64,000 nt of DNA from Actinoplanes regularis (GTDB lineage Bacteria > Actinomycetota > Actinomycetes > Mycobacteriales > Micromonosporaceae), in NCBI RefSeq assembly GCF_900188005.1, contig NZ_FZNR01000020.1, positions 83,072 through 147,071 on the forward strand, written 5' to 3'. This document shows positions 32,689 through 40,476 of the stretch, one piece after another. Below the pieces are notes generated by a model. That model was not told the DNA's origin, ran no database searches, and saw nothing but the letters and a program-made list of their open reading frames with translations. The position numbers and the translations under genes are program-made. The stretch's first letter is position 1. Each line of letters begins with the position of its first letter.

Positions 32689-33560
32689 TGTACAGCCTGG
32701 TCAGCGCCCCTGTTCTGGGCTTCGACCTGACCCGCATGCCCGGCGGGTCGGCCGCGGCCGAGGTGATGCTGCGTGCGTTGCGTCTGCAGAGCGCCGACCT
32801 TCCCGTGCTCGCCGAGCGACTTCCGGACGAGGGTGCCAGGGGCCCGCTCTGGGTCGAGGTGGAGAGCGCCGCCCGCCGGATGCCCAATCTCAAGGGCATG
32901 TCCAGTGACGATCCGGCGGGCAATCTCGCCCTGGTCGAGCGCGCGCCGATCGGCTCGGTCGACTCGCTGCTCACCTGCCTGCGCTACGACGTGATGTCGT
33001 GGACCTGGGAGGGCACCGGCCGGGCCGCCCGGCAGACCGAGGAGGCGGCCGCCGCGACCGCGTTGCTCTGCGACGCCGCGGTCGGCTGCTACCTGCGTGA
33101 GGTGCTGGACGACGACATCCGCCGCCGCCTCGGCGCCGGCTGGGTGTCAGCGGTGAAGAAGCTGCCAACGGGCGCGCCGATCGACCTCGGCCCGCACCAC
33201 TACACCGTCTCCGCCCTGCTCGACCGGCTGCGCACGCTGCGCCCGGAGGACCGGGAACGGGTCTCGACGGCGGCGGATGACGCTCGGCGCAACACGGCTG
33301 GCTGGTCGCCCGCCGTGCATTCGGCGTCCTGGGCGGCGTATCTCTCGGATCGGGTCCGTACCGCGGCCGCGGCGCAGATGCTGCTGGTGCAGGCGGTGGA
33401 CACGGCCGGCATTCCGCTGGCCGACCGGGCCGGTGGGGTCTGGAACATGCTCAGCGGCGCCGTCCAGGCGCTGGTTGTCCGCGATCTGCTGGACACCGCA
33501 ACGGCGCACAGGCTGCTCGCGCCGGTCGTCGCGGCGCTCGGTCCAGCCTGGCTCGGTTGA
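32688..33560 (+). CDS. Unrecognised protein inside the chemotaxis operon
   Basis: A 290-aa protein not matching any family I know. It begins MYSLVSAPVLGFDLTRMPGG, has no signal peptide or clear membrane helix, and is largely Ala/Arg/Leu-rich and helical with conserved-looking Trp residues (MSWTWEGTG, WSPAVHSASWAAYLSDR, VWNMLSG). TGATG coupling to cheW and a start of cheB 13 bp after its end show it belongs to the operon. Possible roles include receptor-array scaffold or adaptor, but nothing in the sequence proves one. Confidence 0.8.
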   Translation: MYSLVSAPVLGFDLTRMPGGSAAAEVMLRALRLQSADLPVLAERLPDEGARGPLWVEVESAARRMPNLKGMSSDDPAGNLALVERAPIGSVDSLLTCLRYDVMSWTWEGTGRAARQTEEAAAATALLCDAAVGCYLREVLDDDIRRRLGAGWVSAVKKLPTGAPIDLGPHHYTVSALLDRLRTLRPEDRERVSTAADDARRNTAGWSPAVHSASWAAYLSDRVRTAAAAQMLLVQAVDTAGIPLADRAGGVWNMLSGAVQALVVRDLLDTATAHRLLAPVVAALGPAWLG

Positions 33561-33573
33561 AGGGAGTGGTCGA

Positions 33574-34740
33574 ATGATCTCGGTTCTCGTCGTCGACGAT
33601 TCCGTGGTGGTCCGTCGACTGATCGTCGATGCTCTCGGAGGGGCGCCGGACATCCAGGTGGTCGGCACCGCGGCGAACGGTCTGCTGGCCCAGACCAAGA
33701 TCGACCAGCTCAAGCCCGACGTGGTCACCATGGATATCGAGATGCCGCAGATGAACGGCATCGAAGCCGTGCGTGAGCTGCGGAAACGGCACGCCTTACT
33801 GCCGGTGATCATGTTCAGCACGCTCTCCATGTCGGGTGCGACCGCGACCCTGGAGGCGCTCGCCGCCGGGGCGACCGACTACGTCACCAAGCCCAGCAAC
33901 GTGGGTTCGGTGGCGGAGTCCATCGCGGCGGTCCGGGAACAACTCGTACCGCGGATTCAAGCTCTCGGTGGACGCCGTCGGCCGGCGGCGGGCGCACCCC
34001 CGCGGGGCCCGGCCCCGGCGGCGGGCCTGCGGCCCGGTGCCGCACCGTCCCGTCCCGGCCTGCCTCCGCTCGGCGCGGCCCGGCCGGGCGCCGCGGGCCC
34101 GGCGCCGGCCCGCCCGCTGGCGGCGCGGCGCGGACCTCAGGGCCGGATCGACATCCTGGCCATCGGTTCGTCCACCGGTGGCCCGGACGCGCTGACCAAG
34201 GTGCTCCTCGAGCTCCCGGCGGACCTGCCGGTCCCGGTGGTGATCACGCAGCACATGCCGCCGGTCTTCACCAAGATGTTCGCCGACCGGCTGGACCGCA
34301 GCGCCCCGATGAAGGTGGTGGAGGCCGGCGACGGGATGGAGCTCGCGGCCGGCACCGTCTATATCGCCCCGGGCGACCGGCACCTGGTCTTCAACCGCCG
34401 GGGCACGTCGACGTTGACCCAGCTCAGCGGCGCACCGCAGGAGAACTCCTGCCGCCCGGCCGTGGACGTGATGTTTCGGTCGGTAGCCGGGGTGTACGGC
34501 GGCACCGCATTCGCGGCCGTTCTTACTGGAATGGGACAAGACGGACGGGGTGGTGCGAAAGTGCTGCGGGACTCGGGCGCCGAGATCTTGGCGCAGGACG
34601 AGGCGAGCTCGGTGGTCTGGGGTATGCCCGGTGCTGTGGTCGCCGCCGGGCTGGCGGACGAGGTGCTGCCCCTGGACCGGATCGCGAGTGCGCTGATCAA
34701 CCGTGTGCGGGTAGGCCGGTCCCCGGCGGTGGCGCGATGA
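33574..34740 (+). CDS. cheB: Protein-glutamate methylesterase CheB
   Basis: CheB demethylates and deamidates chemoreceptors once phosphorylated. Receiver: Asp8, Asp9, phospho-acceptor Asp54, Lys106. After a Pro/Ala/Arg linker (about residues 132-188) the methylesterase domain has catalytic Ser200 (IGSSTGGP), His227 (ITQHMPP) and Asp323 (GMGQDG). The product is 388 aa from ATG at 33574, preceded by AGGGAG. Its last bases overlap cheR (ATGA). Confidence 0.96.
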   Translation: MISVLVVDDSVVVRRLIVDALGGAPDIQVVGTAANGLLAQTKIDQLKPDVVTMDIEMPQMNGIEAVRELRKRHALLPVIMFSTLSMSGATATLEALAAGATDYVTKPSNVGSVAESIAAVREQLVPRIQALGGRRRPAAGAPPRGPAPAAGLRPGAAPSRPGLPPLGAARPGAAGPAPARPLAARRGPQGRIDILAIGSSTGGPDALTKVLLELPADLPVPVVITQHMPPVFTKMFADRLDRSAPMKVVEAGDGMELAAGTVYIAPGDRHLVFNRRGTSTLTQLSGAPQENSCRPAVDVMFRSVAGVYGGTAFAAVLTGMGQDGRGGAKVLRDSGAEILAQDEASSVVWGMPGAVVAAGLADEVLPLDRIASALINRVRVGRSPAVAR

Positions 34741-35582
34741 CCCTCTCCCAGGCGGATTTCGCGTTCGTCTCCAACCTGGTTCGGCGGGAGGCCTCGATCG
34801 TCCTCGCCCCAGGCAAGGAGTACCTGGTCGAGGCCCGGTTGATTCCGGTCGCCCGGGCGGTCGGGGCGCCCAACGTCAACGAGTTTCTGGCCGACCTGCA
34901 GCGCCGGCCCAACCCCCAGCATCAGCGCAAGATCATCGACGCGCTGACCACCAACGAGACGTCCTGGTTCCGGGACCGGGAGCCGTACACCGCGCTCACC
35001 GACGTGGTGCTGCCGGAGCTGGTGAAGTCCCGGGCGGCGGCGCGCAAGCTGCGCTTCTGGTCGGCGGCCAGCTCCAGTGGCCAGGAGGCGTACAGCATGG
35101 CCATCACGCTGCAAGAGGCGCTGCCGGCCGGCTGGGCGTACGAGATCCTGGGCACCGACATCTCCACCGCGATGATCGAGCGGGCCGAGAAGGGCGAGTT
35201 CAGCCAGGTCGAGGTGAACCGCGGTCTGCCGGCCACCCAGCTGGTGCAGTACTTCGAGCGATCCGGTGCGCACTGGCGGGTCATTCAGCAGCTGCGCCGG
35301 AACGTCTCGTTCAAGCACATGAGCCTGACCGCGCCGTTCCCCCCGATGCAGCCGTTCGACGTCATTTTTCTACGCAATGTCCTCATCTACTTCGACGTCG
35401 CGACGAAGCGACAGGTACTGCAGAACGCCGCGAAGCTGCTGCGCCCCGACGGCTGGCTGTTCCTCGGCGCTGCCGAGACGACGATCGGGATCGACGACAA
35501 CTACGAGCGGGTGGCCGCAGGCCGCACGTCCGCCTACCGAATCCGTAACGCGGTGCCCGTGGGTGCCGGGAGAAGGGGATGA
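34737..35582 (+). CDS. cheR: Chemotaxis methyltransferase CheR
   Basis: CheR methylates receptor glutamates using AdoMet. The N-terminal helical domain precedes the Rossmann part with LRFWSAASSSGQEAYSMAI as AdoMet-binding loop, GTDISTAMIERA, and FDVIFLRNVLIYFD. ETSWFRD is the conserved substrate motif. Length 281 aa is standard. ATGA overlap with cheB and with cheY1 fixes both ends. Confidence 0.96.
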   Translation: MTLSQADFAFVSNLVRREASIVLAPGKEYLVEARLIPVARAVGAPNVNEFLADLQRRPNPQHQRKIIDALTTNETSWFRDREPYTALTDVVLPELVKSRAAARKLRFWSAASSSGQEAYSMAITLQEALPAGWAYEILGTDISTAMIERAEKGEFSQVEVNRGLPATQLVQYFERSGAHWRVIQQLRRNVSFKHMSLTAPFPPMQPFDVIFLRNVLIYFDVATKRQVLQNAAKLLRPDGWLFLGAAETTIGIDDNYERVAAGRTSAYRIRNAVPVGAGRRG

Positions 35583-35974
35583 CGCCGATGCGCGCCATGG
35601 TGATCGACGACTCGCGCGCGATGCGCATGATCCTCAAGCGAATCGTCACGAAGCTGAACTTCGAGGCGATCGAGGCGGGTGACGGTAAAGAAGCACTCGA
35701 CCTGCTCGCCGATATGACCGAGGTGCCAGAGCTGGCCCTCATCGACTGGAACATGCCCAACATGAACGGGCTCGAGTTCGTCACGAAGGTGCGGGCCGAT
35801 CCTCGCCTGCGGGAGATGACCCTGGTCATGGTCACCACGGAGAGCGAACAGAGCCAGATTGTCCGGGCGCTGGCCGCAGGTGCCCACGAGTATGTGATCA
35901 AGCCCTTCACCGAGGGCGCCATGATCGAAAAGTTGGCCCTGCTGGGCCTCGTCCCGACCGGAGCGAACTCATGA
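35579..35974 (+). CDS. cheY: CheY-like receiver 1
   Basis: A 131-aa single-domain receiver that carries the signal to the motor switch. Asp10/Asp11, phospho-acceptor Asp56 (LIDWNMPN) and Lys108 are present with the conserved Thr (VTTESE). It starts in ATGA overlap with cheR and ends in ATGA overlap with cheX. The sequence is slightly longer than E. coli CheY by a short C-terminal tail. Which of the two CheYs drives the motor cannot be told from sequence. Confidence 0.92.
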   Translation: MTPMRAMVIDDSRAMRMILKRIVTKLNFEAIEAGDGKEALDLLADMTEVPELALIDWNMPNMNGLEFVTKVRADPRLREMTLVMVTTESEQSQIVRALAAGAHEYVIKPFTEGAMIEKLALLGLVPTGANS

Positions 35975-36456
35975 GCGTCGAAGTCGACGTAGACGAGAGC
36001 GATCTTGCTGAGATGGTGGAACAGGTCTGGGAGTCGTACCTGGATCCGGAGGGCGTCAGCCCGCTGATGCAGAACTACGACCACGACCAGCCCACCGAGG
36101 TGCACTCCTCGGTGTCGATCACCGGTGCCTGGAACGGGCACGTCGTCTACGCGTCCTCCCGAGCCGCCGCCCAGCGTGCCGCGGCCGCCTTCCTGGCGAT
36201 GGAGATCGACGAGGTCAGCGAAGAGGACATCTCGGACACGCTCGGCGAGCTGGCGAACATCGTCGGCGGCAACGTCAAGGCGATGCTCCCGCCGGGTTCG
36301 CAGCTGTCGCTCCCGCAGGTGGTACTCGCGCCGGAGAGTACGGCGCGTTATCCGAGCGCCGAGCGCATCAGCGGCATCTATGGAACTTGGGAAGGTGAGC
36401 CGGTGTCCATCTCGATGTGGCACGCCAGCGCCGAGACGAAGGAGGAGGGTGCATGA
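35971..36456 (+). CDS. cheX: CheX-like CheY-P phosphatase
   Basis: CheX dephosphorylates CheY-P. The signature SDTLGELANIVGGN places Glu93 and Asn96 in the acidic-Asn dyad, and a Pro follows about 19 residues later (LSLPQVV). The 161-aa length matches CheX. It overlaps cheY1 (ATGA) and cheY2 (ATGA). CheX-type proteins have one active motif, versus two in CheC. Confidence 0.87.
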   Translation: MSVEVDVDESDLAEMVEQVWESYLDPEGVSPLMQNYDHDQPTEVHSSVSITGAWNGHVVYASSRAAAQRAAAAFLAMEIDEVSEEDISDTLGELANIVGGNVKAMLPPGSQLSLPQVVLAPESTARYPSAERISGIYGTWEGEPVSISMWHASAETKEEGA

Positions 36457-36815
36457 AGATCCTCATCGCCGATGACAGTCGGGTGATGCGACAGATCGTC
36501 GTCCGCACCCTGCGGCAGGCCGGCTTCGGCGACCACGACCTGGTCGAGGCTGCTGACGGACAGGAGGCCTTCGACAAGGCCACGGAGGAGCACCCGGATC
36601 TGGTGATCTCCGACTGGAACATGCCGCAGATGACCGGGATCGACGTGCTGCGGCGGCTTCGGGCGGCGGGCAACAAGGTCAAGTTCGGGTTCGTCACCTC
36701 GGAGTGCACACCGGAGATGAAAAGCGCCGCGGAGGAGGCGGGATCGGCCTTCTTTATCGTCAAGCCATTCACCGCTGAGCGATTCGACGAAGTATTCGCT
36801 CCAATTTTGGGATGA
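36453..36815 (+). CDS. cheY: CheY-like receiver 2
   Basis: A 120-aa receiver with Asp7/Asp8, phospho-acceptor Asp54 (SDWNMPQ), Thr82/Ser83 and Lys104 (FIVKPFT). The ATG at 36453 overlaps the cheX stop (ATGA) and has GGAGGAGGG before it. It is shorter and distinct from the first CheY, so the two may serve different targets. Confidence 0.92.
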   Translation: MKILIADDSRVMRQIVVRTLRQAGFGDHDLVEAADGQEAFDKATEEHPDLVISDWNMPQMTGIDVLRRLRAAGNKVKFGFVTSECTPEMKSAAEEAGSAFFIVKPFTAERFDEVFAPILG

Positions 36816-36822
36816 TTGCGAC

Positions 36823-37311
36823 ATGTCAGATGTCTCGGTTCTTCCTGGCTCATTAGCCGTTCGCAACCTGTTCGAGGATCTCCTCGGCCGCGAAGTGACT
36901 GTCAGCCCTGGTGAGCCGTTGGGTGCGGAAGAGGTCCGGACCGCCACGGTCGCCATCTTCACTGACAACTTCCAGAAGATGTACGCGGTGCTGGGCCTGG
37001 ATCTGAGCTTGGCGGCGAACTCGGGAGCGGCACTCGGGCTGCTGCCCGCCGGTGCGGCCGAGGACAGCGTCGAGGACAAACAGCTCTATCCGAACCTGGC
37101 GGAGAACGTCTTCGAGCTGTGCAACATCTTCACCAGCCTGCTCAACCGGGAGGGAGCCCCGCACATCAAGCTCTACCAGGTGCTCTATCCGGGGATGGAG
37201 CTGCCGAGCGACGCCCGGGCGGTGCTGCTCGCGCTGGGCCGGCGGCTGGATCTGCACGTCGAGGTCAGTCGCTACGGCAAGGGCAGGCTCAGCCTGTCGC
37301 AGGCGCCCTGA
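36823..37311 (+). CDS. CheC/CheX-superfamily candidate phosphatase
   Basis: A 162-aa protein without a certain family call. Its motif ENVFELCNIFTSLLN has Glu98 and Asn101 in ExxN spacing with Pro123 22 residues after the Asn, matching the ExxN-x(about 22)-P pattern of the CheC/CheX/FliY phosphatases. The usual Asp/Ser four residues before the Glu is replaced by Glu. It follows cheY2 by 7 bp. Similar proteins occur in other actinobacterial flagellar clusters as hypotheticals. Function is inferred only. Confidence 0.65.
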   Translation: MSDVSVLPGSLAVRNLFEDLLGREVTVSPGEPLGAEEVRTATVAIFTDNFQKMYAVLGLDLSLAANSGAALGLLPAGAAEDSVEDKQLYPNLAENVFELCNIFTSLLNREGAPHIKLYQVLYPGMELPSDARAVLLALGRRLDLHVEVSRYGKGRLSLSQAP

Positions 37312-37358
37312 GCGGGCGGTGTCACCGCGGACGTACGCGGAAAATCGAAGATCTCCTG

Positions 37359-37389
37359 TTGCGGGCCCGCCGATCCGGCGGGCCCGCAA
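37359..37389 (+). terminator. Terminator of the chemotaxis operon
   Basis: TTGCGGGCCCGCCG (37359-37372) pairs exactly with CGGCGGGCCCGCAA (37376-37389), a 14-bp stem with a three-base loop. It closes the che operon just before the flgD promoter region. Confidence 0.85.
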
Positions 37390-37398
37390 AATTGTGCC

Positions 37399-37425
37399 TA
37401 AGCAAATCCTGGGCCGGGCCGAAGC
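37399..37425 (+). promoter_or_regulatory. Candidate sigma-28 (FliA/WhiG-type) promoter for flgD
   Basis: TAAG (37399-37402), 15 bp, then GCCGAAGC (37418-37425). The sigma-28 consensus is TAAA-N15-GCCGATAA, so three of four -35 and five of eight -10 positions fit and spacing is exact. It sits between a strong terminator and flgD, about 35 bp before the ATG. Confidence 0.6.
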
Positions 37426-37459
37426 TTAGATTGAGCTCGCCAAGGGACAGGAGAAGTCA

Positions 37460-37900
37460 ATGACCTCGCCGACCTCTGGAATCGGCAACACCGGCGCCTC
37501 TTCCGACGCGGCACAGGCCGCTGCGAGGGCCGAGGCCGCGAAGCAGGCGGCCAAGAGCAAGGACCTCGGCGACAAGGACACTTTCCTCAAGCTGCTGGTC
37601 GCCCAGCTCAAATACCAGGACCCGTCGAATCCCGCGGATTCGACCCAGTTCCTGGCGCAGACCGCGCAGTTCACGCAGGTCGAGAAGCTGGAAGACATGC
37701 TGGGCATGATGCGGGGCCAGCGGATGGTCAGCGCCAGCTCACTTGTCGGCAAGACAGTTACGTACCAGGACTCCCTCGGTCAGTCCCAGACCGGTGTGGT
37801 CTCGGCGGCGAAGCTCAACGGAGACAGCGAACCGACGCTCACGGTCGGGAACACGGATGTAGAGCTGTCCAAGGTCACGGAAATTCAACAGACCGCCTGA
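37460..37900 (+). CDS. flgD: Flagellar hook-capping protein FlgD (short form)
   Basis: FlgD caps the growing hook. The recognition core DTFLKLLVAQLKYQDPSNPADSTQF-type sequence spans about residues 40-64, followed by QFTQVEKL. At 146 aa it lacks most of the C-terminal Tudor/Ig-like region of enteric FlgD, as in many Gram-positive bacteria. It starts a separate transcriptional unit and flgE follows by 43 bp. Confidence 0.94.
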   Translation: MTSPTSGIGNTGASSDAAQAAARAEAAKQAAKSKDLGDKDTFLKLLVAQLKYQDPSNPADSTQFLAQTAQFTQVEKLEDMLGMMRGQRMVSASSLVGKTVTYQDSLGQSQTGVVSAAKLNGDSEPTLTVGNTDVELSKVTEIQQTA

Positions 37901-37943
37901 TCCGTCTTTCCTCTTTCCGCACCGATGCGAAGGGAACACCTTC

Positions 37944-39206
37944 ATGCTGCGCTCTCTCTACTCCGGAATCAGCGGCCTGCACGCACACCAGCAGATGATG
38001 GACGTCACCGGCAACAACATCGCCAACGTCAACACGGTCGGCTTCAAGTCACAGCAGGTCCAGTTCAAGGACACCCTCAGTCAGATGGTCGGCGCCGCCG
38101 GCTCACCACAGAACGGTCAGGCCGGTACCAACCCGGCGCAGGTCGGCCTCGGTGTCCGGGTGGGCGGTATCAGCCAGAACTTCACCCAGGGCTCGGCGCA
38201 GACCACCGGCAAGTCCGGGGACATGATGATCCAGGGTGACGGGTTCTTCATGACCCGCAGCGGCGGCGAGGTGCTCTACACCCGCGCCGGTTCGTTCTCC
38301 GTCGACGCGAACGGCACGCTCTGCGCCACGACCGGTGAGCCGGTCCAGGGCTGGACCGGGACGAACGGCGTGGTCAACGCGGCCGGCAAGCCGGGTGACA
38401 TTCGGATTCCGCTGGGCGCCACGATCCCCTCCCAGGCGACCACCAAGGCCACCTTCAAGGGCAACCTGAGCAGCGACGACATCCCGGACCCGAACAACCC
38501 GACCAACAGCGGCACCAGCTACACGACGATCATCCCGCTCAAGGTCTTCGACGCGCAGGGCGCGACGCACACGGTCACCGCGACGTTCCTCCGGACGAGC
38601 AACCAGAACACGGCTACCCCGCCGACGTCCAGCTGGGATGTCAGTCTGACCGACGAGAACGGGAATGCGATCGCCGGCAACGCGACGCTCGACTTCGACA
38701 GCGGCAAGCCGGTCCTGGCGCCGGGCACGACGACGATCACGGTCGGCAGCGGCAGTAATCAGTACACCATCGACGTCGCCGACGTCACGTCGTACTCGGG
38801 TCAGTCTGACGCCCGGGTGTTCCAGACGGACGGCCAGACGGCCGGCGCGCTCACCTCGCTGGCCTTCACCGTGTCCGACACCGGTCAGATCATCGGGGTC
38901 TACAACAACGGCCTCAAGCAGGTGCTGGCCCAGGTGGCCATGTCCACCTTCGCCAACCCCGAGGGTCTGGAGAAGGTCGGCAACTCCATGTACCGCAGCA
39001 CGGTCAACTCGGGGTATGCCCAGGTCGGCACGCCCGGCAGCGCAGGCATGGGCGACATCATCACGGGCACTCTGGAGATGTCGAACGTCGACCTCGCCCA
39101 GGAGTTCACGAACCTCGTCGTGGCCCAACGCGGCTTCCAGGCCAACTCCAAGATCATCACCACCTCCGACGAGCTGCTCCAGGAGCTCGTCAGCATGAAG
39201 CGCTAG
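37944..39206 (+). CDS. flgE: Flagellar hook protein FlgE
   Basis: FlgE builds the hook. The rod/hook N-terminal motif MLRSLYSGISGLHAHQQMMD and NNIANVNTVGFKSQQ, and the C-terminal helix with QEFTNLVVAQRGFQANSKII, are clear. The 420-aa length includes a moderate variable domain D1/D2. A strong 17-bp-stem hairpin follows the stop codon. No FlgF or FlgG homologue was found in this window. Confidence 0.95.
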   Translation: MLRSLYSGISGLHAHQQMMDVTGNNIANVNTVGFKSQQVQFKDTLSQMVGAAGSPQNGQAGTNPAQVGLGVRVGGISQNFTQGSAQTTGKSGDMMIQGDGFFMTRSGGEVLYTRAGSFSVDANGTLCATTGEPVQGWTGTNGVVNAAGKPGDIRIPLGATIPSQATTKATFKGNLSSDDIPDPNNPTNSGTSYTTIIPLKVFDAQGATHTVTATFLRTSNQNTATPPTSSWDVSLTDENGNAIAGNATLDFDSGKPVLAPGTTTITVGSGSNQYTIDVADVTSYSGQSDARVFQTDGQTAGALTSLAFTVSDTGQIIGVYNNGLKQVLAQVAMSTFANPEGLEKVGNSMYRSTVNSGYAQVGTPGSAGMGDIITGTLEMSNVDLAQEFTNLVVAQRGFQANSKIITTSDELLQELVSMKR

Positions 39207-39224
39207 TAGCAGCAGTCTCTCGGC

Positions 39225-39264
39225 CGGCGGCCGGGGCAGGCGTCCGTGCCTGCCCCGGCCGCCG
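39225..39264 (+). terminator. Strong hairpin after flgE
   Basis: CGGCGGCCGGGGCAGGC (39225-39241) is the exact reverse complement of 39248-39264, a 17-bp stem with a GTCCGT loop. It likely terminates or attenuates transcription from flgD-flgE before flbD. Confidence 0.8.
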
Positions 39265-39405
39265 TCGTGTGCGCGCGGAGCGCCCCGGTTTCGCTCCCCG
39301 ATGGAGACCGGCTCGATCTCATCGGCAACCGAGATCGGGCCGATTTAACAAGCGAATGCCCACGGACGGCCCACCAGCCAAGGACGAACCAAGGACGGAA
39401 CTGCC

Positions 39406-39681
39406 TTGATCCTCGTAACTCGAATCAACGGTTCGGTGTTCGCTCTGAACCCCGACCTGGTCGAACGCCTGGACTGCACACCCGACACGGTCGTCACCCT
39501 GGTGGACGGCACCAAGTACCTCATCGCCGAGTCCGTGCCCGAATTCATCGACTCGGTGCGTCACTACCGAGCCTCCCTGATCGCTCAGGCGAGCCGCATG
39601 GAGACCGAGACCACGGCCAACACCTCGTCCGAGGACGAGCCCGACGCCAAGGTGCTTCCGATGCACCGGAAGGAACGCTGA
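39406..39681 (+). CDS. flbD: FlbD family flagellar protein
   Basis: A 91-aa FlbD-type protein with the core ILVTRINGSVFALNPDLVERL, CTPDTVVTLVDGTKYLIAES and an acidic tail. FlbD is small, conserved next to motA in many bacteria, and of unclear role. The start is TTG at 39406. The last base of its stop is shared with the motA ATG (TGATG). The 124-bp space before it contains an inverted repeat CGATCTC/GAGATCG (39314-39337) and no clear promoter. Confidence 0.88.
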   Translation: MILVTRINGSVFALNPDLVERLDCTPDTVVTLVDGTKYLIAESVPEFIDSVRHYRASLIAQASRMETETTANTSSEDEPDAKVLPMHRKER

Positions 39682-40472
39682 TGGACATCTCAACCCTCGT
39701 CGGGGTGCTCGCCGGACTGGCGGTCGTCTTCACGGTGCAGATCCTGGAGGGCGGTTCGCCGACCTCGATCCTCCTGCTCCCGTCGATGCTGCTGGTCCTG
39801 GGCGGCGGATTCCTCGCCGCCATGGCCGGCGGTGTCCTGAAGGACACGAAGGGCTTCATCGGCCAGCTGAAGAAGGCCTTCACCGCCAAGGTGACGCAGC
39901 CGACCCAGCTGCTCGACAACGTCGTGAAGCTGGCCGAGCGGGCCCGCCGTGAGGGCCTGCTGGCCCTCGAGGACGCGGTCAAGACGGTCGAGCACCCGTT
40001 CCTCAAGCGGGGCCTGCAGTTGGCCATCGACGGCACCGACCCGGACGAGCTGCACGACATCCTGCACGCCGAGGTCGCCGCCAAGAAGAAGGCCGACAAG
40101 GCCGGCAGCAAGTTCTTCGAGAACATGGGCGGTTACGCCCCGACCATCGGCATCATCGGCACGGTCATGGGCCTGGTGCACGTGCTGGAGAACCTCAACA
40201 AGCCCGAGAGCCTGGGCCACTCGATCTCCGCGGCGTTCGTCGCCACCCTGTGGGGCGTGCTCAGCGCCAACATGATCTGGCTTCCGCTGGCGGCCCGCCT
40301 GAACCGGCTCAGCGCGGTCGAGGCCGAGGAGATGGAGCTGGTGATCGACGGCGTCCTGGCGATCCAGGCCGGGTCGAACCCGCGTCTGGTCGCCCAGAAG
40401 CTGCGCAGCCTGCTTCCGCCGGACGAGATGAAGAAGGCTGAGGCCTCGGCCTCCTCGCGGAAGGCGGCTTGA
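39681..40472 (+). CDS. motA: Flagellar stator protein MotA
   Basis: MotA, with MotB, converts ion flow to torque. The 263-aa product has four membrane segments (residues about 4-20, 32-52, 150-172, 184-206), a cytoplasmic loop with the torque residues in ERARREGLLALEDAV, and GGYAPTIGIIGTVMGLVHVL. It overlaps flbD and precedes motB by 4 bp. Confidence 0.95.
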   Translation: MDISTLVGVLAGLAVVFTVQILEGGSPTSILLLPSMLLVLGGGFLAAMAGGVLKDTKGFIGQLKKAFTAKVTQPTQLLDNVVKLAERARREGLLALEDAVKTVEHPFLKRGLQLAIDGTDPDELHDILHAEVAAKKKADKAGSKFFENMGGYAPTIGIIGTVMGLVHVLENLNKPESLGHSISAAFVATLWGVLSANMIWLPLAARLNRLSAVEAEEMELVIDGVLAIQAGSNPRLVAQKLRSLLPPDEMKKAEASASSRKAA

Positions 40473-40476
40473 TCCG

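Noticed and set aside
39324..39346. A sigma-28 promoter for flbD at GCCGATTT
   Set aside because: The -10-like string is good but no TAAA-like -35 exists at 15 or 16 bp upstream.
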